Below are positions 15,056 through 25,586 of a stretch of 64,000 nt of DNA, piece by piece. A program made the translations under genes and the position numbers. Source of the DNA: an uncultured Bacteroidota bacterium (GTDB lineage: Bacteria; Bacteroidota; Bacteroidia; Chitinophagales; Chitinophagaceae); the NCBI GenBank assembly GCA_903831575.1, contig CAIKYB010000037.1, positions 124,001-188,000 on the forward strand, read 5' to 3'. Each line of letters starts with the position of its first letter. Position 1 is the first letter of the stretch. The notes below the pieces were generated by a model. That model saw only the letters and a list, made by a program, of their open reading frames with translations, was not told where the DNA came from and did not search any database.

Positions 15056-15914
15056 AGATACTGATGGTTTTAATTAACGAGAATAACAAAAAAAACAATG
15101 CCAGATAAAATATGATCAAATTGATGGAAATTATTTTATTGATCAATACAATGGCGGATAGTAAAAATAACAAGATGAAAAAAGGATAATATTTTTTATC
15201 CACAATCCAACTCCAGATTTTAAATTTTCTGCTGATAAAAATTCCTGCAAGTCCAGATATATAACCTATAGCGCCTCCAATTATAACATCAAGTGGATAA
15301 TGTGCACCTACTCCTACTCTTGTAAATACAAGTATCAATCCGGACATCATTATCAAAATGTACCAAAGCGTTTTTTTTATTTGTTGTTTAGGCATAAAAG
15401 CAAAAAGAAGAACTGTTAGTAACATAAATACCGTAATTGAATGCCCTGATGGTAAACTTGTCTTGCCTGATAAGGTTTCTCCTATAATATTAAAATTATT
15501 ATGGTCAAAGACTGCTGCAGGTCTAGGTACGGCAAAAAATCTTTTTAGTAATACAGAAATTAAAGCTGAAAAGAGGGAAGCTGAAATTAAGCTCTCCCAT
15601 ACTTTTGGTCTATACACAAAAAAAATACTCAGGAATGATAAGGAAATTACTTCATCACCTAGCTGTGTTAGATTGATGAGTGTATTTGGGTATTCTGATA
15701 ATGTTGAATTGATATAAAAAAAACAACTCTTTTGAAATTGTATATAGTTGTTTATTGTTAATGCGTCGTTGAGATACAATATCAATATTATGGAGAGTAA
15801 AAATAGAGTTGGAAAAATGAATATTGTAAGCTTAAGCTTAGAGAGATTGCCTATGACTTTATTGTCAGAGATTGAACTTGAAAAAAAATATTTATCTGGA
15901 AACTTTGTTGACAT
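15042..15914 (-). CDS. PAP2 membrane phosphatase (lipid A phosphatase candidate)
   Basis: 290 residues with about six transmembrane helices. The three phosphatase signatures are complete: KRFFAVPRP (124-132), PSGHS (155-159) and RVGVGAHYPLDV (199-210, catalytic His205). The family includes LpxE and LpxF lipid A phosphatases and undecaprenyl-diphosphate phosphatases. Co-translation with an EptA-type transferase, as in organisms that first remove a lipid A phosphate and then add phosphoethanolamine, favours the LpxE-like role. That assignment is inference. The 3' end overlaps the transferase start. Confidence 0.85.
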   Translation of the reverse strand: MSTKFPDKYFFSSSISDNKVIGNLSKLKLTIFIFPTLFLLSIILILYLNDALTINNYIQFQKSCFFYINSTLSEYPNTLINLTQLGDEVISLSFLSIFFVYRPKVWESLISASLFSALISVLLKRFFAVPRPAAVFDHNNFNIIGETLSGKTSLPSGHSITVFMLLTVLLFAFMPKQQIKKTLWYILIMMSGLILVFTRVGVGAHYPLDVIIGGAIGYISGLAGIFISRKFKIWSWIVDKKYYPFFILLFLLSAIVLINKIISINLIIFYLALFFLLFSLIKTISIYVKK

Positions 15915-16281
15915 TTAAATTGTATATCCTCTATATAGTTATTATTTTAAAAAAAAATTCTACGTAAATTTTGTTGATGATAGCAACTAATAGGTTTTAA
16001 TTTTGTTATTTATTTTAAATACTAAGTTAGTATTTTTTGATTTAAGACTGATTTCAATATTTAACTATTAATGAGCTATGCTTTTATTTATTGATAATCA
16101 TTGATATCCCATGCAAAAAAATAAGTTTGGTCTAAAATCATGTTAATGAAGTTATACGCAAACAAATTTTTAAATACAAACTAGTTGAATCAATTAATAG
16201 ATTTACATCTATTTTTATATGGGACTACTAAGAGGATTGTTTCCTACATTCTCAAAAGTATATTTTATTACAGTCTATTTT
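15915..16281. other. Gene-free AT-rich stretch
   Basis: No open frame or RNA gene is supported here. A near-palindrome AAATACTA/TAGTATTT (16017-16024 and 16028-16035) is followed by a T run on the + strand but serves no + strand gene. A promoter for the PAP2-eptA pair should lie in the left half. Confidence 0.5.
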
Positions 16282-17049
16282 TTATTGTCCTTGTTTAAAA
16301 GCAAGTTTACTTAGTGCTATAGTGTATTTATTAGTTGTAGCTGAATATTTAACTGTATAGGATTGTGGATACCATCCGTCCTGCTGAAAAGCTAAAGGCT
16401 GGCGCAATGATGTTTCTGAATTAGGGTGTGTTAGAAGATAATCGTGTGTAATCATCGGCTCCCAGAAAATGAACTGTCCATTGTTAGATCCCCAGATAAA
16501 AGTTTTTGTAAATATGGATCCGTTAAATTCTGGTGCTAAAAGATCAAACCAATGAGCCCCCATAGTAGGTGCTCCACCAATTAGTTGTTCGTAATTAGAG
16601 GGAATGTATTGAGTTGCAGGAGCTAATGTAATTTCATTACTCCCGTTTGATCCAATCATCATTCGTATTGAATCCTCAATGTTATAAAAATGAACATCAA
16701 AATGAGAAATATCATAAACAGGATTAGGGATATGTCCATGAGCGCTCCAGTTTAAGCAAACAAACTTATAAAAATGCGAGATACTGTTTGAGTTAAATTG
16801 GAGAATGTATTCTTGATTCATTTGTGGAAGGTTGCTGAGAGCTGCTTCCGATAGATCAATACCAACAGCAGTAGGATTTCCATAAATGTCTTCTGATACC
16901 CATGCTCGTCCTTCCCCATTGCCAATGGATACAGATGGACCGTATAATATTTTGATGGAGTTGCTACCTCCTTCTTTGCTGCATGATGAAATAAGTAACA
17001 TCATGACTAATGAAGCATAAAATAAAAGTAATCTATTAGTAAGTTTCAT
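16282..17049 (-). CDS. DUF5602 (TTHB210-like) lipoprotein
   Basis: 255 residues. Lipoprotein signal MKLTNRLLLFYASLVMMLL then ISSCSK with Cys23. The conserved core NWSAHGHIPNPVYDISHFDVHFY, read as two blocks (NWSAHGHIPNPVYD and ISHFDVHFY), matches the W/N-x-x-GH-P and PHFD-HFY pattern I associate with DUF5602. Other blocks are GGAPTMGAHW (about 160) and FIWGSNNGQFIFWEPM. The His-rich core suggests a metal-binding beta sandwich; the function is unknown. It stands alone, 200 nt past carB. Confidence 0.65.
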   Translation of the reverse strand: MKLTNRLLLFYASLVMMLLISSCSKEGGSNSIKILYGPSVSIGNGEGRAWVSEDIYGNPTAVGIDLSEAALSNLPQMNQEYILQFNSNSISHFYKFVCLNWSAHGHIPNPVYDISHFDVHFYNIEDSIRMMIGSNGSNEITLAPATQYIPSNYEQLIGGAPTMGAHWFDLLAPEFNGSIFTKTFIWGSNNGQFIFWEPMITHDYLLTHPNSETSLRQPLAFQQDGWYPQSYTVKYSATTNKYTIALSKLAFKQGQ

Positions 17050-17252
17050 GTCTGTTTAATTTAGGGGTTTATTCGGTGAAAATAATAAAAGATAGAATAA
17101 TAAACTACTTTCTATTCAGAAAGATTTGTGATTATCTTTTTCAAGTTTCTTATTTGAGCAACCATTTGCATAAATCTATTAATACGACAAAGCGGTATTT
17201 TGAGTAAAAAGAAACAAGTAACATTATTTGTAATCTATATAATAAAACTGAA

Positions 17253-20200
17253 TTACATCGCCTCCATTTTAAATGTCATACTTTCAATGACTTTCAGTAC
17301 AGCTTCGACAGTGTCTAATGAGGTAAAGCAAGGGACGCCATTTTCAACACTGCTTCTTCTAATACGGAAACCGTCTTTCTCAGGTTTTTTACCACTAGAA
17401 AAAGTATTGACCACATAATGTACTTCTCCGCGCTGAATTTTTTCAAGAATAGTGTTATTGCTTTCGCCATCGGCTATTTTGTATACGATTTCTGTTTTGA
17501 TTCCTACTTCTTCAAATGCAATTGCTGTTCCTTGTGTAGCTAAAACTTTGAACCCAATTTCCATAAATCTTTTAGCAATTTTTGTTGCTTCTGGCTTATG
17601 TTTATCGTCTATAGTAAACAGTATAGTACCATGTAATGGAATTTTTCTACCAGCAGCAATTAAACCTTTGTAAAGTGCTTTTTCTAATGTAATATCTTTT
17701 CCCATTACTTCTCCGGTAGACTTCATTTCAGGACCTAATGTTATGTCTACTTTTGTAAGCTTACTAAATGAAAATACTGGCACTTTAACAAAAATGCCTT
17801 CTTTTTCAGGAGCCAATCCGTTTTCGTAACCCAAATCCTTCAGTTTTTTGCCTAAAATTACTTTCGTAGCAAGCTTGGCCATTGGTATTTCGGTAATCTT
17901 TGAAAGAAAAGGAACTGTTCGGGAAGATCTTGGATTTACCTCAATTACATAAACTTCACCTTCAAACAAAACATACTGAATGTTCATTAAACCAATCACA
18001 TTTAATCCTTTGGCTAAACGAATGGTATAATCTATCAATTTTTGTTTTTGTTCTGGATAAATATGCTGAGGCGGATACACTGCAATGGAATCACCGGAAT
18101 GTACTCCTGCTTTTTCTATATGTTCCATAATCCCTGGAATCAGCACCGTTTCTCCATCACAAATAGCATCAATCTCGACTTCTTTTCCTGTTAAATATTT
18201 ATCAATTAAAATAGGATGTTCTGCATTGTCTATCACAGCATGATCCATATAATAGGACAATTCAAGATCTTCATAAACAATTTCCATTGCTCTTCCACCC
18301 AAAACGTAACTTGGTCGAACCAATACTGGATAACCAATTTCATTTGCAATTTTTATTGCATCTTCTTTTGTGAAGCATGTTTTTCCAAGTGGCTGAGGGA
18401 TGCCTAATTCATGTAATGCAGATTCAAATTTATTTCGGTTTTCAGCACGATCTAAATCTTCAAGAGACGTTCCCAGAATTTTTACTCCATGATAAGCAAG
18501 TTTGTCGGCTAAATTGATCGCAGTTTGACCACCAAACTGAACTATCACTCCTTTTGGTTTTTCCAGTTCAATAATATTCATTACATCTTCCTCTGTTAAG
18601 GGCTCAAAATATAATTTATCTGAAATAGAAAAATCTGTAGAAACCGTTTCCGGATTATTGTTGATGATGATAGCATCGTATCCCATTTCTTTAATAGCCC
18701 AAACCGAATGGACTGTTGCATAATCGAACTCGACACCCTGGCCAATTCTGATTGGACCAGAACCTAATACAATTACTTTTTCATTATCCGAAGGGAGACT
18801 TTCGTTCTCCTCTTCATATGTGCCATAGAAATAAGGTGTTTCAGATTCAAACTCAGCTGCACAAGTGTCTACCATTTTATAAACCGGCATTATTCGGTGT
18901 TCTTTTCGAAAATTAAAAATTGATCTGTGATCTGTTTGCCAAAGATGTGCAATATTGATATCGGAAAATCCGAGCTTTTTTGCTTGAAGTAAAATTTCCG
19001 TATTGAATTTATTTGCTGAAATTGTATTTTCGAAGTCGACCAATTTCTTGAGTTTCCAAATGAAGAATCTGTCAATTTTACTCCATTCTGCAATAATTTC
19101 CCAGTCGTATCCTCTTCGTAATGCTTCACCAATAATGAACAGTCTTTCATCATCACAAACTTTGATTCTTCGTTCCATTTCTTCATCAGATAATTCCTGA
19201 GATTGTTTGGTTTTTAATCCTAAATGCTGAATACCTGTTTCTAAAGAGCGAATGGCTTTCATTAAGGACTCTTCAAAATTTCTTCCGATGGCCATTACTT
19301 CTCCTGTTGCTTTCATTTGAGTAGAAAGTCTTCTGTCAGCTTTTTCAAATTTATCGAATGGGAATCTTGGTATTTTTGTTACTACATAATCTAATGCAGG
19401 TTCAAAACAGGCATAAGTTTTGCCTGTTACAGGGTTCAGCATTTCATCTAATGTTAACCCAATTGCAATCTTTGCAGCCAGTTTTGCAATAGGATAACCC
19501 GTAGCCTTACTCGCTAATGCAGATGATCGAGAAACTCTTGGATTCACTTCTATTATATAGTAATCAAATGAATGAGGATCTAAAGCCAGCTGAACATTAC
19601 ACCCGCCTTCAATTCCAAGTGCTCTTATGATTTTGAGTGATGCATTACGAAGCATTTGGTATTCTCTGTCTGAAAGTGTTTGCGAAGGCGCCACTACAAT
19701 GGAGTCGCCTGTATGAATTCCAACTGCATCAACGTTTTCCATATTGCAAACGACAATCGCGTTATCGTTGGCATCGCGCATTACTTCATATTCAATTTCT
19801 TTGAAACCAGCAATCGATTTTTCAATAAGGCATTGTGTTACAGGACTGTATTTCAATCCGTTTGCTGCTATTTCTTTTAGCTCAGCTTCATTTGAAGCAA
19901 TTCCACCGCCTGTTCCACCCATCGTAAATGCAGGTCTTACAATAACAGGATAGCCGATTCTCTCAGCAAATTTCAAAGCAACATCAACGGTATTTACAAT
20001 TTCGGAATCTGGAACAGGCTCGTTAAGTTCTTTCATCAATGTTCGAAATAAATCCCGATCTTCTGCTTGATTTATAGCAGAAAGTTTAGTGCCGAGAACT
20101 TCTACTTTATATTCGTCCAGAATACCTGATTTTTGTAATTCTACAGCCATATTGAGTCCGGTTTGTCCGCCTAGAGTTGGCAACAATGCGTCTGGTTTTT

Positions 20201-20438
20201 CTTTTCTGATAATATGACTGACAAATGGTAGCGATATCGGTTCTATATAAACTTTGTCGGCTATTTCCTTGTCTGTCATGATAGTGGCAGGATTGGAATT
20301 GATAAGGATAACACTATACCCTTCTTCTTTTAGCGCCAAGCAAGCTTGTGTACCTGCATAATCAAATTCAGCAGCCTGACCAATAATGATGGGGCCGCTT
20401 CCAATTACTAAAATGGTTTTTATGTCGTTTCTTTTCAT
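17253..20438 (-). CDS. carB: Carbamoyl-phosphate synthase, large subunit
   Basis: 1061 residues, full length. Two homologous ATP-grasp halves begin [20 protein letters not shown] (shown here by its first residues) and [19 protein letters not shown] (about 556). Each carries the [10 protein letters not shown] or [11 protein letters not shown]g-ATP motif. The C-terminal MGS-like allosteric domain (about 930-1061) ends with [11 protein letters not shown]. It makes carbamoyl phosphate from bicarbonate, ATP and ammonia delivered by CarA, feeding pyrimidines and arginine. Last gene of the pyrB-pyrC-carA-carB operon, 61 nt after carA. Confidence 0.97.
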   Translation of the reverse strand: MKRNDIKTILVIGSGPIIIGQAAEFDYAGTQACLALKEEGYSVILINSNPATIMTDKEIADKVYIEPISLPFVSHIIRKEKPDALLPTLGGQTGLNMAVELQKSGILDEYKVEVLGTKLSAINQAEDRDLFRTLMKELNEPVPDSEIVNTVDVALKFAERIGYPVIVRPAFTMGGTGGGIASNEAELKEIAANGLKYSPVTQCLIEKSIAGFKEIEYEVMRDANDNAIVVCNMENVDAVGIHTGDSIVVAPSQTLSDREYQMLRNASLKIIRALGIEGGCNVQLALDPHSFDYYIIEVNPRVSRSSALASKATGYPIAKLAAKIAIGLTLDEMLNPVTGKTYACFEPALDYVVTKIPRFPFDKFEKADRRLSTQMKATGEVMAIGRNFEESLMKAIRSLETGIQHLGLKTKQSQELSDEEMERRIKVCDDERLFIIGEALRRGYDWEIIAEWSKIDRFFIWKLKKLVDFENTISANKFNTEILLQAKKLGFSDINIAHLWQTDHRSIFNFRKEHRIMPVYKMVDTCAAEFESETPYFYGTYEEENESLPSDNEKVIVLGSGPIRIGQGVEFDYATVHSVWAIKEMGYDAIIINNNPETVSTDFSISDKLYFEPLTEEDVMNIIELEKPKGVIVQFGGQTAINLADKLAYHGVKILGTSLEDLDRAENRNKFESALHELGIPQPLGKTCFTKEDAIKIANEIGYPVLVRPSYVLGGRAMEIVYEDLELSYYMDHAVIDNAEHPILIDKYLTGKEVEIDAICDGETVLIPGIMEHIEKAGVHSGDSIAVYPPQHIYPEQKQKLIDYTIRLAKGLNVIGLMNIQYVLFEGEVYVIEVNPRSSRTVPFLSKITEIPMAKLATKVILGKKLKDLGYENGLAPEKEGIFVKVPVFSFSKLTKVDITLGPEMKSTGEVMGKDITLEKALYKGLIAAGRKIPLHGTILFTIDDKHKPEATKIAKRFMEIGFKVLATQGTAIAFEEVGIKTEIVYKIADGESNNTILEKIQRGEVHYVVNTFSSGKKPEKDGFRIRRSSVENGVPCFTSLDTVEAVLKVIESMTFKMEAM

Positions 20439-20499
20439 TTTTTTAGACGCTATATTTTAAGTTCCCAGTTTTAGAAAATTCACTTCTGATACCTTATGT

Positions 20500-21576
20500 T
20501 CATTTTTTATTGAAATCCTTCATCATTTCAATAAATTCATCAAAAAGATAATTGGCATCTTCCGGACCAGGACTTGCTTCAGGGTGATATTGCACAGAAA
20601 AACAAGAATGTATTTTATGTCGGAAACCCTCATTGGTTTTATCATTCAAAGCGATATGCGTTTCTTCCAAATCGGTATTTTTTAATGATTCCTGATCGAC
20701 AGCATAACCGTGATTTTGAGAAGTGATTGCTACTTTATTGCTTCTAAGATCCAAAACAGGATGGTTTCCGCCTCTGTGTCCGAATTTCAGTTTGAATGTT
20801 TTTGCACCGCAAGCCAAACCAATAAGCTGATGTCCAAGACATATTCCAAAAATGGGAACTTTTCCAAGCAGGCCCTGAATCATCTCTTTTGCTCCTTCTA
20901 CATCCTGCGGATCTCCGGGACCGTTAGAAAGCATAATCCCATCTGGATTCATCATTAAAATTTCTGCTGAAGTAGTGTGATAAGAAACTACTGTTATATC
21001 GCAATCTCTTCTGGAAAGCTCTCTGATTATTCCCAGTTTAGAGCCAAAATCTATTAGTACCACTTTGTATCCTCTCCCCGGACTTGCATAAGCAGTTTTA
21101 GTTGAAACCTGTTGTACCTGATTTGTAGGTAAAGTATTATTTTTTAATTCTGCAATAACAGTTTCGTCAGTTCTTTCTATATCTACAATCTTTCCTTTTA
21201 TTACACCATGGTTACGAATTAATCTAGTCAACTTACGGGTATCAATACCCGAAATTCCAGATATTTTTCTTTTTTGAAAGAATTCATCAACCGTCATAAT
21301 ACTCCTGAAATTGGAAGGCAAATCAGAAACTTCTTTTACAATAAGTCCTTTTATCGCCGGCTCCATAGATTCGTAATCGTCTCGGTTGATTCCGTAATTC
21401 CCAATAAGTGGATAAGTCATACAAACAATTTGTCCACAGTAAGAAGGATCGGAAATAAGCTCCTGATAACCTGTCATTCCGGTATTAAAAACTACTTCTC
21501 CTTCAATCTCCTGATTGAATCCAAAACTTTCTCCAAGGAAAATTTCACCCGACTCTAAAACTAATTTTTTCTTCAT
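20500..21576 (-). CDS. carA: Carbamoyl-phosphate synthase, small (glutaminase) subunit
   Basis: 358 residues from the ATG at 21574-21576, which gives the family's N-terminus MKKKLVLESGEIFLGE. A TTG-type or upstream start nine codons earlier would overlap pyrC. The N-terminal domain (1-150) is followed by a class I glutamine amidotransferase: oxyanion SNGPGDP, nucleophile Cys in FGICLGHQ, and the His-Glu pair in SVQYHPEASPGP. It hydrolyses glutamine to pass ammonia to CarB. The start codon lies one nucleotide after the pyrC stop, so translation is probably coupled. Confidence 0.96.
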   Translation of the reverse strand: MKKKLVLESGEIFLGESFGFNQEIEGEVVFNTGMTGYQELISDPSYCGQIVCMTYPLIGNYGINRDDYESMEPAIKGLIVKEVSDLPSNFRSIMTVDEFFQKRKISGISGIDTRKLTRLIRNHGVIKGKIVDIERTDETVIAELKNNTLPTNQVQQVSTKTAYASPGRGYKVVLIDFGSKLGIIRELSRRDCDITVVSYHTTSAEILMMNPDGIMLSNGPGDPQDVEGAKEMIQGLLGKVPIFGICLGHQLIGLACGAKTFKLKFGHRGGNHPVLDLRSNKVAITSQNHGYAVDQESLKNTDLEETHIALNDKTNEGFRHKIHSCFSVQYHPEASPGPEDANYLFDEFIEMMKDFNKK

Positions 21577-21577
21577 T

Positions 21578-22855
21578 TTATTTTTTATAAACAATTTTTC
21601 CATTTACCAAAGTCATCACAGGCCAACCATAACACAACCATCCATCAAAAGGCGTATTTTTCCCTTTTGAAACAAATGCATTTTTATCCACTTTTTCGGC
21701 AATGTCAAGATTGATTAGGGTAAGATCGGCACAATAACCTGCTTTAATTTTGCCAATGTTGGAGAGTTTGAAAACGGCTGCAGGTTTTATTGTCATCCAA
21801 TCAACCAACTGCTTCAATGTCCATTTTCCGGTCTTTACAAATTTGGTATAAAGAACAGGAAATGCGGTCTCAAATCCTACTATGCCGAAAGGGGAATCAT
21901 ACATTCCCTTAGATTTTTCTTCTTCAGTATGTGGTGCATGATCCGTGGCGATACAATCGATTACGCCATCCTCAAGTCCTTTTATTAAAGATAATCTGTC
22001 TTCTTTGGATCGAAGTGGAGGATTCATTTTGTAATTCGTATCAGAAGAGATAATGTCTTCTTCTGTTAGCACCAGGTGATGAGGAGAGACTTCTGCAGTT
22101 ACATTAATTCCTGCTTTTTTCGCATCAGCAATTACTCTAACGGATTCTTTGCTGGAAACATGACAAACATGATAATGTGCGCCTGTTGCCTCTGCTAATA
22201 AAATATCCCGCGCAATATGCACTGATTCGCAAACACTTGGAATTCCTTTCAAGCCAAGCTCTTGCGCTTTTTTACCGTCATGAATACACCCTCCTAATAT
22301 CAATGAGTTATCTTCACAATGAGCTGCAATTGGCAATTGGATTTTTGCAACTTCCTGCATGGCTTTATACATTACTCCGGCCTGCTGAATTCCAACTCCA
22401 TCATCAGTAAAACCTACAGCTCCTTTATCTTTCAGCACTTTAAAATTAGTTAATTTTTCTCCCTTTGAATCTTCTGTAATGGCTCCATAAGGTCTTATTT
22501 TCACCACAGCTGATTCTTTAATCCTTAGCAAAAGATCATCAAAACGTTCTCCCCTATCTGGAACTGGTTTAGTATTGGGCATTGGGCAGATGGTAGTAAA
22601 GCCACCTTTTGCAGCTGCCATTGAACCAGTTTTTATCGTTTCTTTATGTTCACCGCCTGGCTCGCGAAGATGCACATGTACATCAATAAAACCAGCACTT
22701 ACAAATAAACCGCCTGCGTCTATCAATTCTCCTTCATAGGAAATACCAGAAGCAATCTCTGAAATAATTCCGTTTTCAATTTTAATATCAGTAGACACAA
22801 TATCTCCATTATCTGAAAGAATTTTAGCGTTTTTTAGAATTAAGATTTCTTTCAT
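21578..22855 (-). CDS. pyrC: Dihydroorotase, class I
   Basis: 425 residues. Metal-binding [11 protein letters not shown] near the N-terminus, a second-sphere CPMPNTKP, His ligands in AHCED and HVSS, and catalytic Asp in [10 protein letters not shown]. It cyclises N-carbamoyl-aspartate to dihydroorotate. Length and motifs fit class I (PyrC/AllB-like) zinc dihydroorotases, not the short E. coli type. 17 nt downstream of pyrB and directly abutting carA. Confidence 0.95.
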   Translation of the reverse strand: MKEILILKNAKILSDNGDIVSTDIKIENGIISEIASGISYEGELIDAGGLFVSAGFIDVHVHLREPGGEHKETIKTGSMAAAKGGFTTICPMPNTKPVPDRGERFDDLLLRIKESAVVKIRPYGAITEDSKGEKLTNFKVLKDKGAVGFTDDGVGIQQAGVMYKAMQEVAKIQLPIAAHCEDNSLILGGCIHDGKKAQELGLKGIPSVCESVHIARDILLAEATGAHYHVCHVSSKESVRVIADAKKAGINVTAEVSPHHLVLTEEDIISSDTNYKMNPPLRSKEDRLSLIKGLEDGVIDCIATDHAPHTEEEKSKGMYDSPFGIVGFETAFPVLYTKFVKTGKWTLKQLVDWMTIKPAAVFKLSNIGKIKAGYCADLTLINLDIAEKVDKNAFVSKGKNTPFDGWLCYGWPVMTLVNGKIVYKK

Positions 22856-22872
22856 TTTTAGTATAATCTGAT

Positions 22873-23769
22873 TTATTTTGTTATAAAATTGTAGCCTAGA
22901 TTTTCTAGTGTGTCTTTCAAAATAGCCATTCTTGCATAGACACCGTTTTCCATTTGTTTAAAAATTCTTGAACGCGTACATTCAACAAGATTAGAATCTA
23001 TCTCTACATCTCTGTTTACTGGTGCAGGATGCATAATGATAGCATGGGATTTCATCCTCTTCTCTCTTTCTACTGTTAATCCATATTTTTTGAGGTATTC
23101 GCTGGTATTAATTGTTGTTTTAGTGTCATGTCTTTCATGCTGGATCCGTAAAAGCATCAATACGTCAACAGTTTCTATTAAGTCATCTAACTCCTGAAAA
23201 ACCCCACTACTAACCGACTCCGCATCAAACCATTCTTTAGGGCCAGAAAAGCTCACTTTGGCTCCCAATTTTTGTAAAGCTTCTGCGTTGGAATTGGCAA
23301 CTCTACTGTGTTTTAAATCTCCTACAATACCAACATGTAGCCCTTCAAATTTGCCAAATTCCTGTTTGATTGTCATCAAATCAAGCATAGTTTGAGAGGG
23401 ATGATTTCCTGTGCCGTCACCACCATTAATTATTGCGATTTCAATGCCTTGTAATTCATCAAAATAACGATCTTTTTTATGCCTGATAACTACTAAATTT
23501 ACACCTATGGCTTTCAGTGTTTTTATGGTGTCATACAAAGTTTCTCCTTTGTTCACAGAACTTTGATTGACATCAAAAGGGATTACATTTAATCCTAGTT
23601 TCCTTTCGGCTACTTCAAAACTAGTCTTGGTTCTTGTACTGTCTTCAAAAAATAAATTTGATACATACACATCACTATTTGGCCTCATGATTTTCCCTTC
23701 CGAAAATGACAAGGCCTCATCCACTATTTTGTATATTTTTTCGGTTGACAGTTCAGTTATGGTTAACAT
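22873..23769 (-). CDS. pyrB: Aspartate carbamoyltransferase catalytic subunit
   Basis: 298 residues. The carbamoyl-phosphate site [11 protein letters not shown] (about 47-57), the aspartate loop residues in [26 protein letters not shown], and [11 protein letters not shown] near the C-terminus are all present. It condenses carbamoyl phosphate with aspartate. No pyrI regulatory subunit follows; pyrC is next. First structural gene of the operon, preceded by a leader peptide and terminator (23776-23886) that suggest attenuation control. Confidence 0.96.
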   Translation of the reverse strand: MLTITELSTEKIYKIVDEALSFSEGKIMRPNSDVYVSNLFFEDSTRTKTSFEVAERKLGLNVIPFDVNQSSVNKGETLYDTIKTLKAIGVNLVVIRHKKDRYFDELQGIEIAIINGGDGTGNHPSQTMLDLMTIKQEFGKFEGLHVGIVGDLKHSRVANSNAEALQKLGAKVSFSGPKEWFDAESVSSGVFQELDDLIETVDVLMLLRIQHERHDTKTTINTSEYLKKYGLTVEREKRMKSHAIIMHPAPVNRDVEIDSNLVECTRSRIFKQMENGVYARMAILKDTLENLGYNFITK

Positions 23770-23775
23770 GACAAT

Positions 23776-23886
23776 TTAAAATTTGGGCAAAAAAAAACGA
23801 AATCGTAAAAGATTTCGTTTTGAAAATATTTGATTAAGGCTTTTAAAGCCCGTGTAATGATTAATGAAAGGTATTTTTTTCTCCAT
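23776..23886 (-). CDS. Putative pyr operon leader peptide (pyrL-like)
   Basis: ATG at 23884-23886 opens 36 codons ending TAA at 23776-23778, 6 nt before the pyrB start. The peptide begins MEKKIPFINHYTGFKSLNQ and ends RFRFFLPKF. The frame runs straight through the intrinsic terminator hairpin and its nine-T tract; the T tract encodes the FRFF region. This is the logic of E. coli pyrBI control: when UTP is scarce, polymerase pauses, the ribosome catches up, and the terminator cannot form. The ORF is seen directly; the mechanism is inferred by analogy. The start lies close to the predicted 5' end, so the leader would have almost no 5' UTR. Confidence 0.6.
   Translation of the reverse strand: MEKKIPFINHYTGFKSLNQIFSKRNLLRFRFFLPKF
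23789..23821 (-). terminator. Attenuator: intrinsic terminator in the pyr leader
   Basis: GATTTCGTTTT (23811-23821) and AAAACGAAATC (23794-23804) form a perfect 11-bp stem with a 6-nt loop, followed in the minus-strand transcript by nine U residues. It sits 20-50 nt before pyrB, between promoter and gene, so it must be passed for pyr expression. A GGGCTTTAAAAGCC hairpin just upstream could serve as a pause or alternative structure. Confidence 0.8.
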
Positions 23887-23892
23887 CGAATG

Positions 23893-23920
23893 CAAATATA
23901 CTACTTTTTTAAAACCTAAA
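23893..23920 (-). promoter_or_regulatory. Promoter of the pyrBC-carAB operon
   Basis: Minus-strand TATATTTG (23893-23900) is a perfect TAnnTTTG -7 box. The -33 region (TTTAGG about 20 nt upstream) is weak. The predicted start falls within a few bases of the leader-peptide ATG. Confidence 0.6.
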
Positions 23921-23999
23921 AATTGTAATTCTGATTTTTTTTCAACATTTTTATTGGGTTCCCGTTAATAAGTGTGATTTGAGATTTTATTTGAGATAA

Positions 24000-24797
24000 T
24001 TATTTAATTAAAGAGTCAATTGTATTGTCCAAGTCGTTGATAGTCGTTGGCCCTAATCCACTAACATAATATGATATGATTGAATTCTTATCAATTATCA
24101 GATGAGTTGGAAAAGAGTTTACATTATATAGTTGTACTTCCTCCTTACTGTCTGGGATAATATTATATTTATAAGTATTAGTTTTTAGGAATGTATCAAT
24201 TTTTCTTTTATCATTCATTGCAAAACCAAGAAAAACAACTTCTTTATCTTTATATTTCTCAACCAATTCATTTAACTCAGGCATTTCCATAACGCAAGGT
24301 TTACATTCCACAAACCAAAAATTAATTACAATTACTTTCCCTTTGAGATTTTGAAGAGAATACTTTTTTCCGAAAATGTCAGTAACATCAAATGGCAATG
24401 CTTCTTTTCCTATGAAATCATTTTTGCTTTGCATATTGTCATCCATTTCAATCATTTGGCTTTTCTCTAAAGGTGTTGCTTTTCTTAACACAAATGCTTT
24501 TACTTCTCTATTACTGTCAATAAAAGGATCAGGAATATAGTCTCTGGACATCATCACTTTCATAAAATCATCTCCTTGAATTAACGAAAGACTTTCAGAA
24601 TAAACAGGAGTTGTAACTCCATCTAACATTAAAGGTTTATCAGGATCAAGGTCTTTAAAGTCTGCTTTTTTTAAGCCTGTCAATGGATTATTTTTTGGTA
24701 TTGCTAAAGTATCTTTTATTTTATTCGCTAACTGAGCATTGCTATAATTAAAACTAATTACAAGTGTAAAAGCAAGGATCCATTTTTTTTTAATCAT
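24000..24797 (-). CDS. Periplasmic TlpA/ResA-type thiol-disulfide oxidoreductase
   Basis: 265 residues. Signal peptide (to about 21, SNAQ), a 100-residue N-terminal region unlike known domains, then a thioredoxin fold from about 130: EALPFDVTDIFGKKYSL, redox motif WFVECKPC (C165, C168), and the cis-Pro segment SFPTHLIIDK. Family members reduce cytochrome c apoproteins or copper-site cysteines in the periplasm. It lies 150 nt after the redoxin gene at 24948 on the same strand, so it may belong to the metal-stress block, but the gap leaves that open. Confidence 0.85.
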   Translation of the reverse strand: MIKKKWILAFTLVISFNYSNAQLANKIKDTLAIPKNNPLTGLKKADFKDLDPDKPLMLDGVTTPVYSESLSLIQGDDFMKVMMSRDYIPDPFIDSNREVKAFVLRKATPLEKSQMIEMDDNMQSKNDFIGKEALPFDVTDIFGKKYSLQNLKGKVIVINFWFVECKPCVMEMPELNELVEKYKDKEVVFLGFAMNDKRKIDTFLKTNTYKYNIIPDSKEEVQLYNVNSFPTHLIIDKNSIISYYVSGLGPTTINDLDNTIDSLIK

Positions 24798-24947
24798 TCT
24801 GATTTAGTTTATTCGTTTAATAAATGGTCAACATTATTCTTATCTCTGTTATATACAAAAACCTTTTGCCTAAATTTAATTTAGGATTGTAAAATAAGAA
24901 AAAAGTAAAGTAAAAAAGAAAATTGTTGATTAGAATTAATTAATATT

Positions 24948-25562
24948 TTACTTCCTGTAAAAAATTCTACATCCATAAGATTCCGTTTCAGGGGCTGAAA
25001 CCTTTTTATTGTCAAGTAATTCATCAACAGCATTTGCAATATAAGGAGTTGCTAAATTAGGATGTTCTCCATTGTCATCAATAGCACCGGTGTATTTAAT
25101 AATCCAGGTATTTTTCTCTTTCCATATTACATAGGCCTGTGGTGTATGTTTGGCTTCGAAATTTTTTCCAATAATTTGTTGCCCATCCTGCAAATAATCG
25201 AAATTGAATTTTTCTGATTTTGCTCTTTTTTGCATGAGGTCAAATGTTTCTTCCTTGTATAATAAAGAATCCATTGAATTTACTGCTAATAATGGAACAT
25301 TTAATGGTTTGTACTTTTTATTAAGTGCATTTAATCTTTTTGTATACAATTTAGCAAATGGACAATGGTTGCAGGTGAATACGACTATAAACCCTTTTGC
25401 GTTTTTGAAATTTGATAATGATATTATGGAGTTGTCTGTGTTTCTTAATTTGAAATCATTTATAATTTTGCCTGCTTTTTTTGTATGGGGATCATTTGAA
25501 CTAGTAAAACTATAAGCGATGGTTATAAAAATAAATACAAAAATATTTTTTGTTATTTTCAT
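24948..25562 (-). CDS. Exported AhpC/TSA-like redoxin
   Basis: 204 residues. An N-terminal hydrophobic signal (FVFIFITIAYSFTS) is followed by a thioredoxin-like domain with FTCNHCPFAK (C64, C67) and the cis-Pro region HTPQAYVIW. The C-terminus ends in SYGCRIFYRK, a feature of redoxins annotated as alkyl hydroperoxide reductase/thiol-specific antioxidant-like. The CNHCPF motif is typical of this periplasmic subgroup. It starts 24 nt after the multicopper oxidase gene ends, so the two are probably co-transcribed and may handle copper-dependent oxidative stress. Confidence 0.82.
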   Translation of the reverse strand: MKITKNIFVFIFITIAYSFTSSNDPHTKKAGKIINDFKLRNTDNSIISLSNFKNAKGFIVVFTCNHCPFAKLYTKRLNALNKKYKPLNVPLLAVNSMDSLLYKEETFDLMQKRAKSEKFNFDYLQDGQQIIGKNFEAKHTPQAYVIWKEKNTWIIKYTGAIDDNGEHPNLATPYIANAVDELLDNKKVSAPETESYGCRIFYRK

Positions 25563-25586
25563 TTCTAATGAATTTGAAATTGTTTG

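Noticed and set aside
15358..15717. 119-codon + strand frame inside the PAP2 gene
   Set aside because: The opposite strand encodes all three PAP2 motifs, so this is a shadow frame.
16017..16035. Near-perfect palindrome with a T run
   Set aside because: No + strand gene ends near it and on the minus strand it lacks a T tail, so I do not call it a terminator.
23776..23900. PyrR-binding-loop explanation of the pyr leader
   Set aside because: I could not find a convincing PyrR anti-antiterminator loop; the leader-peptide reading fits better.
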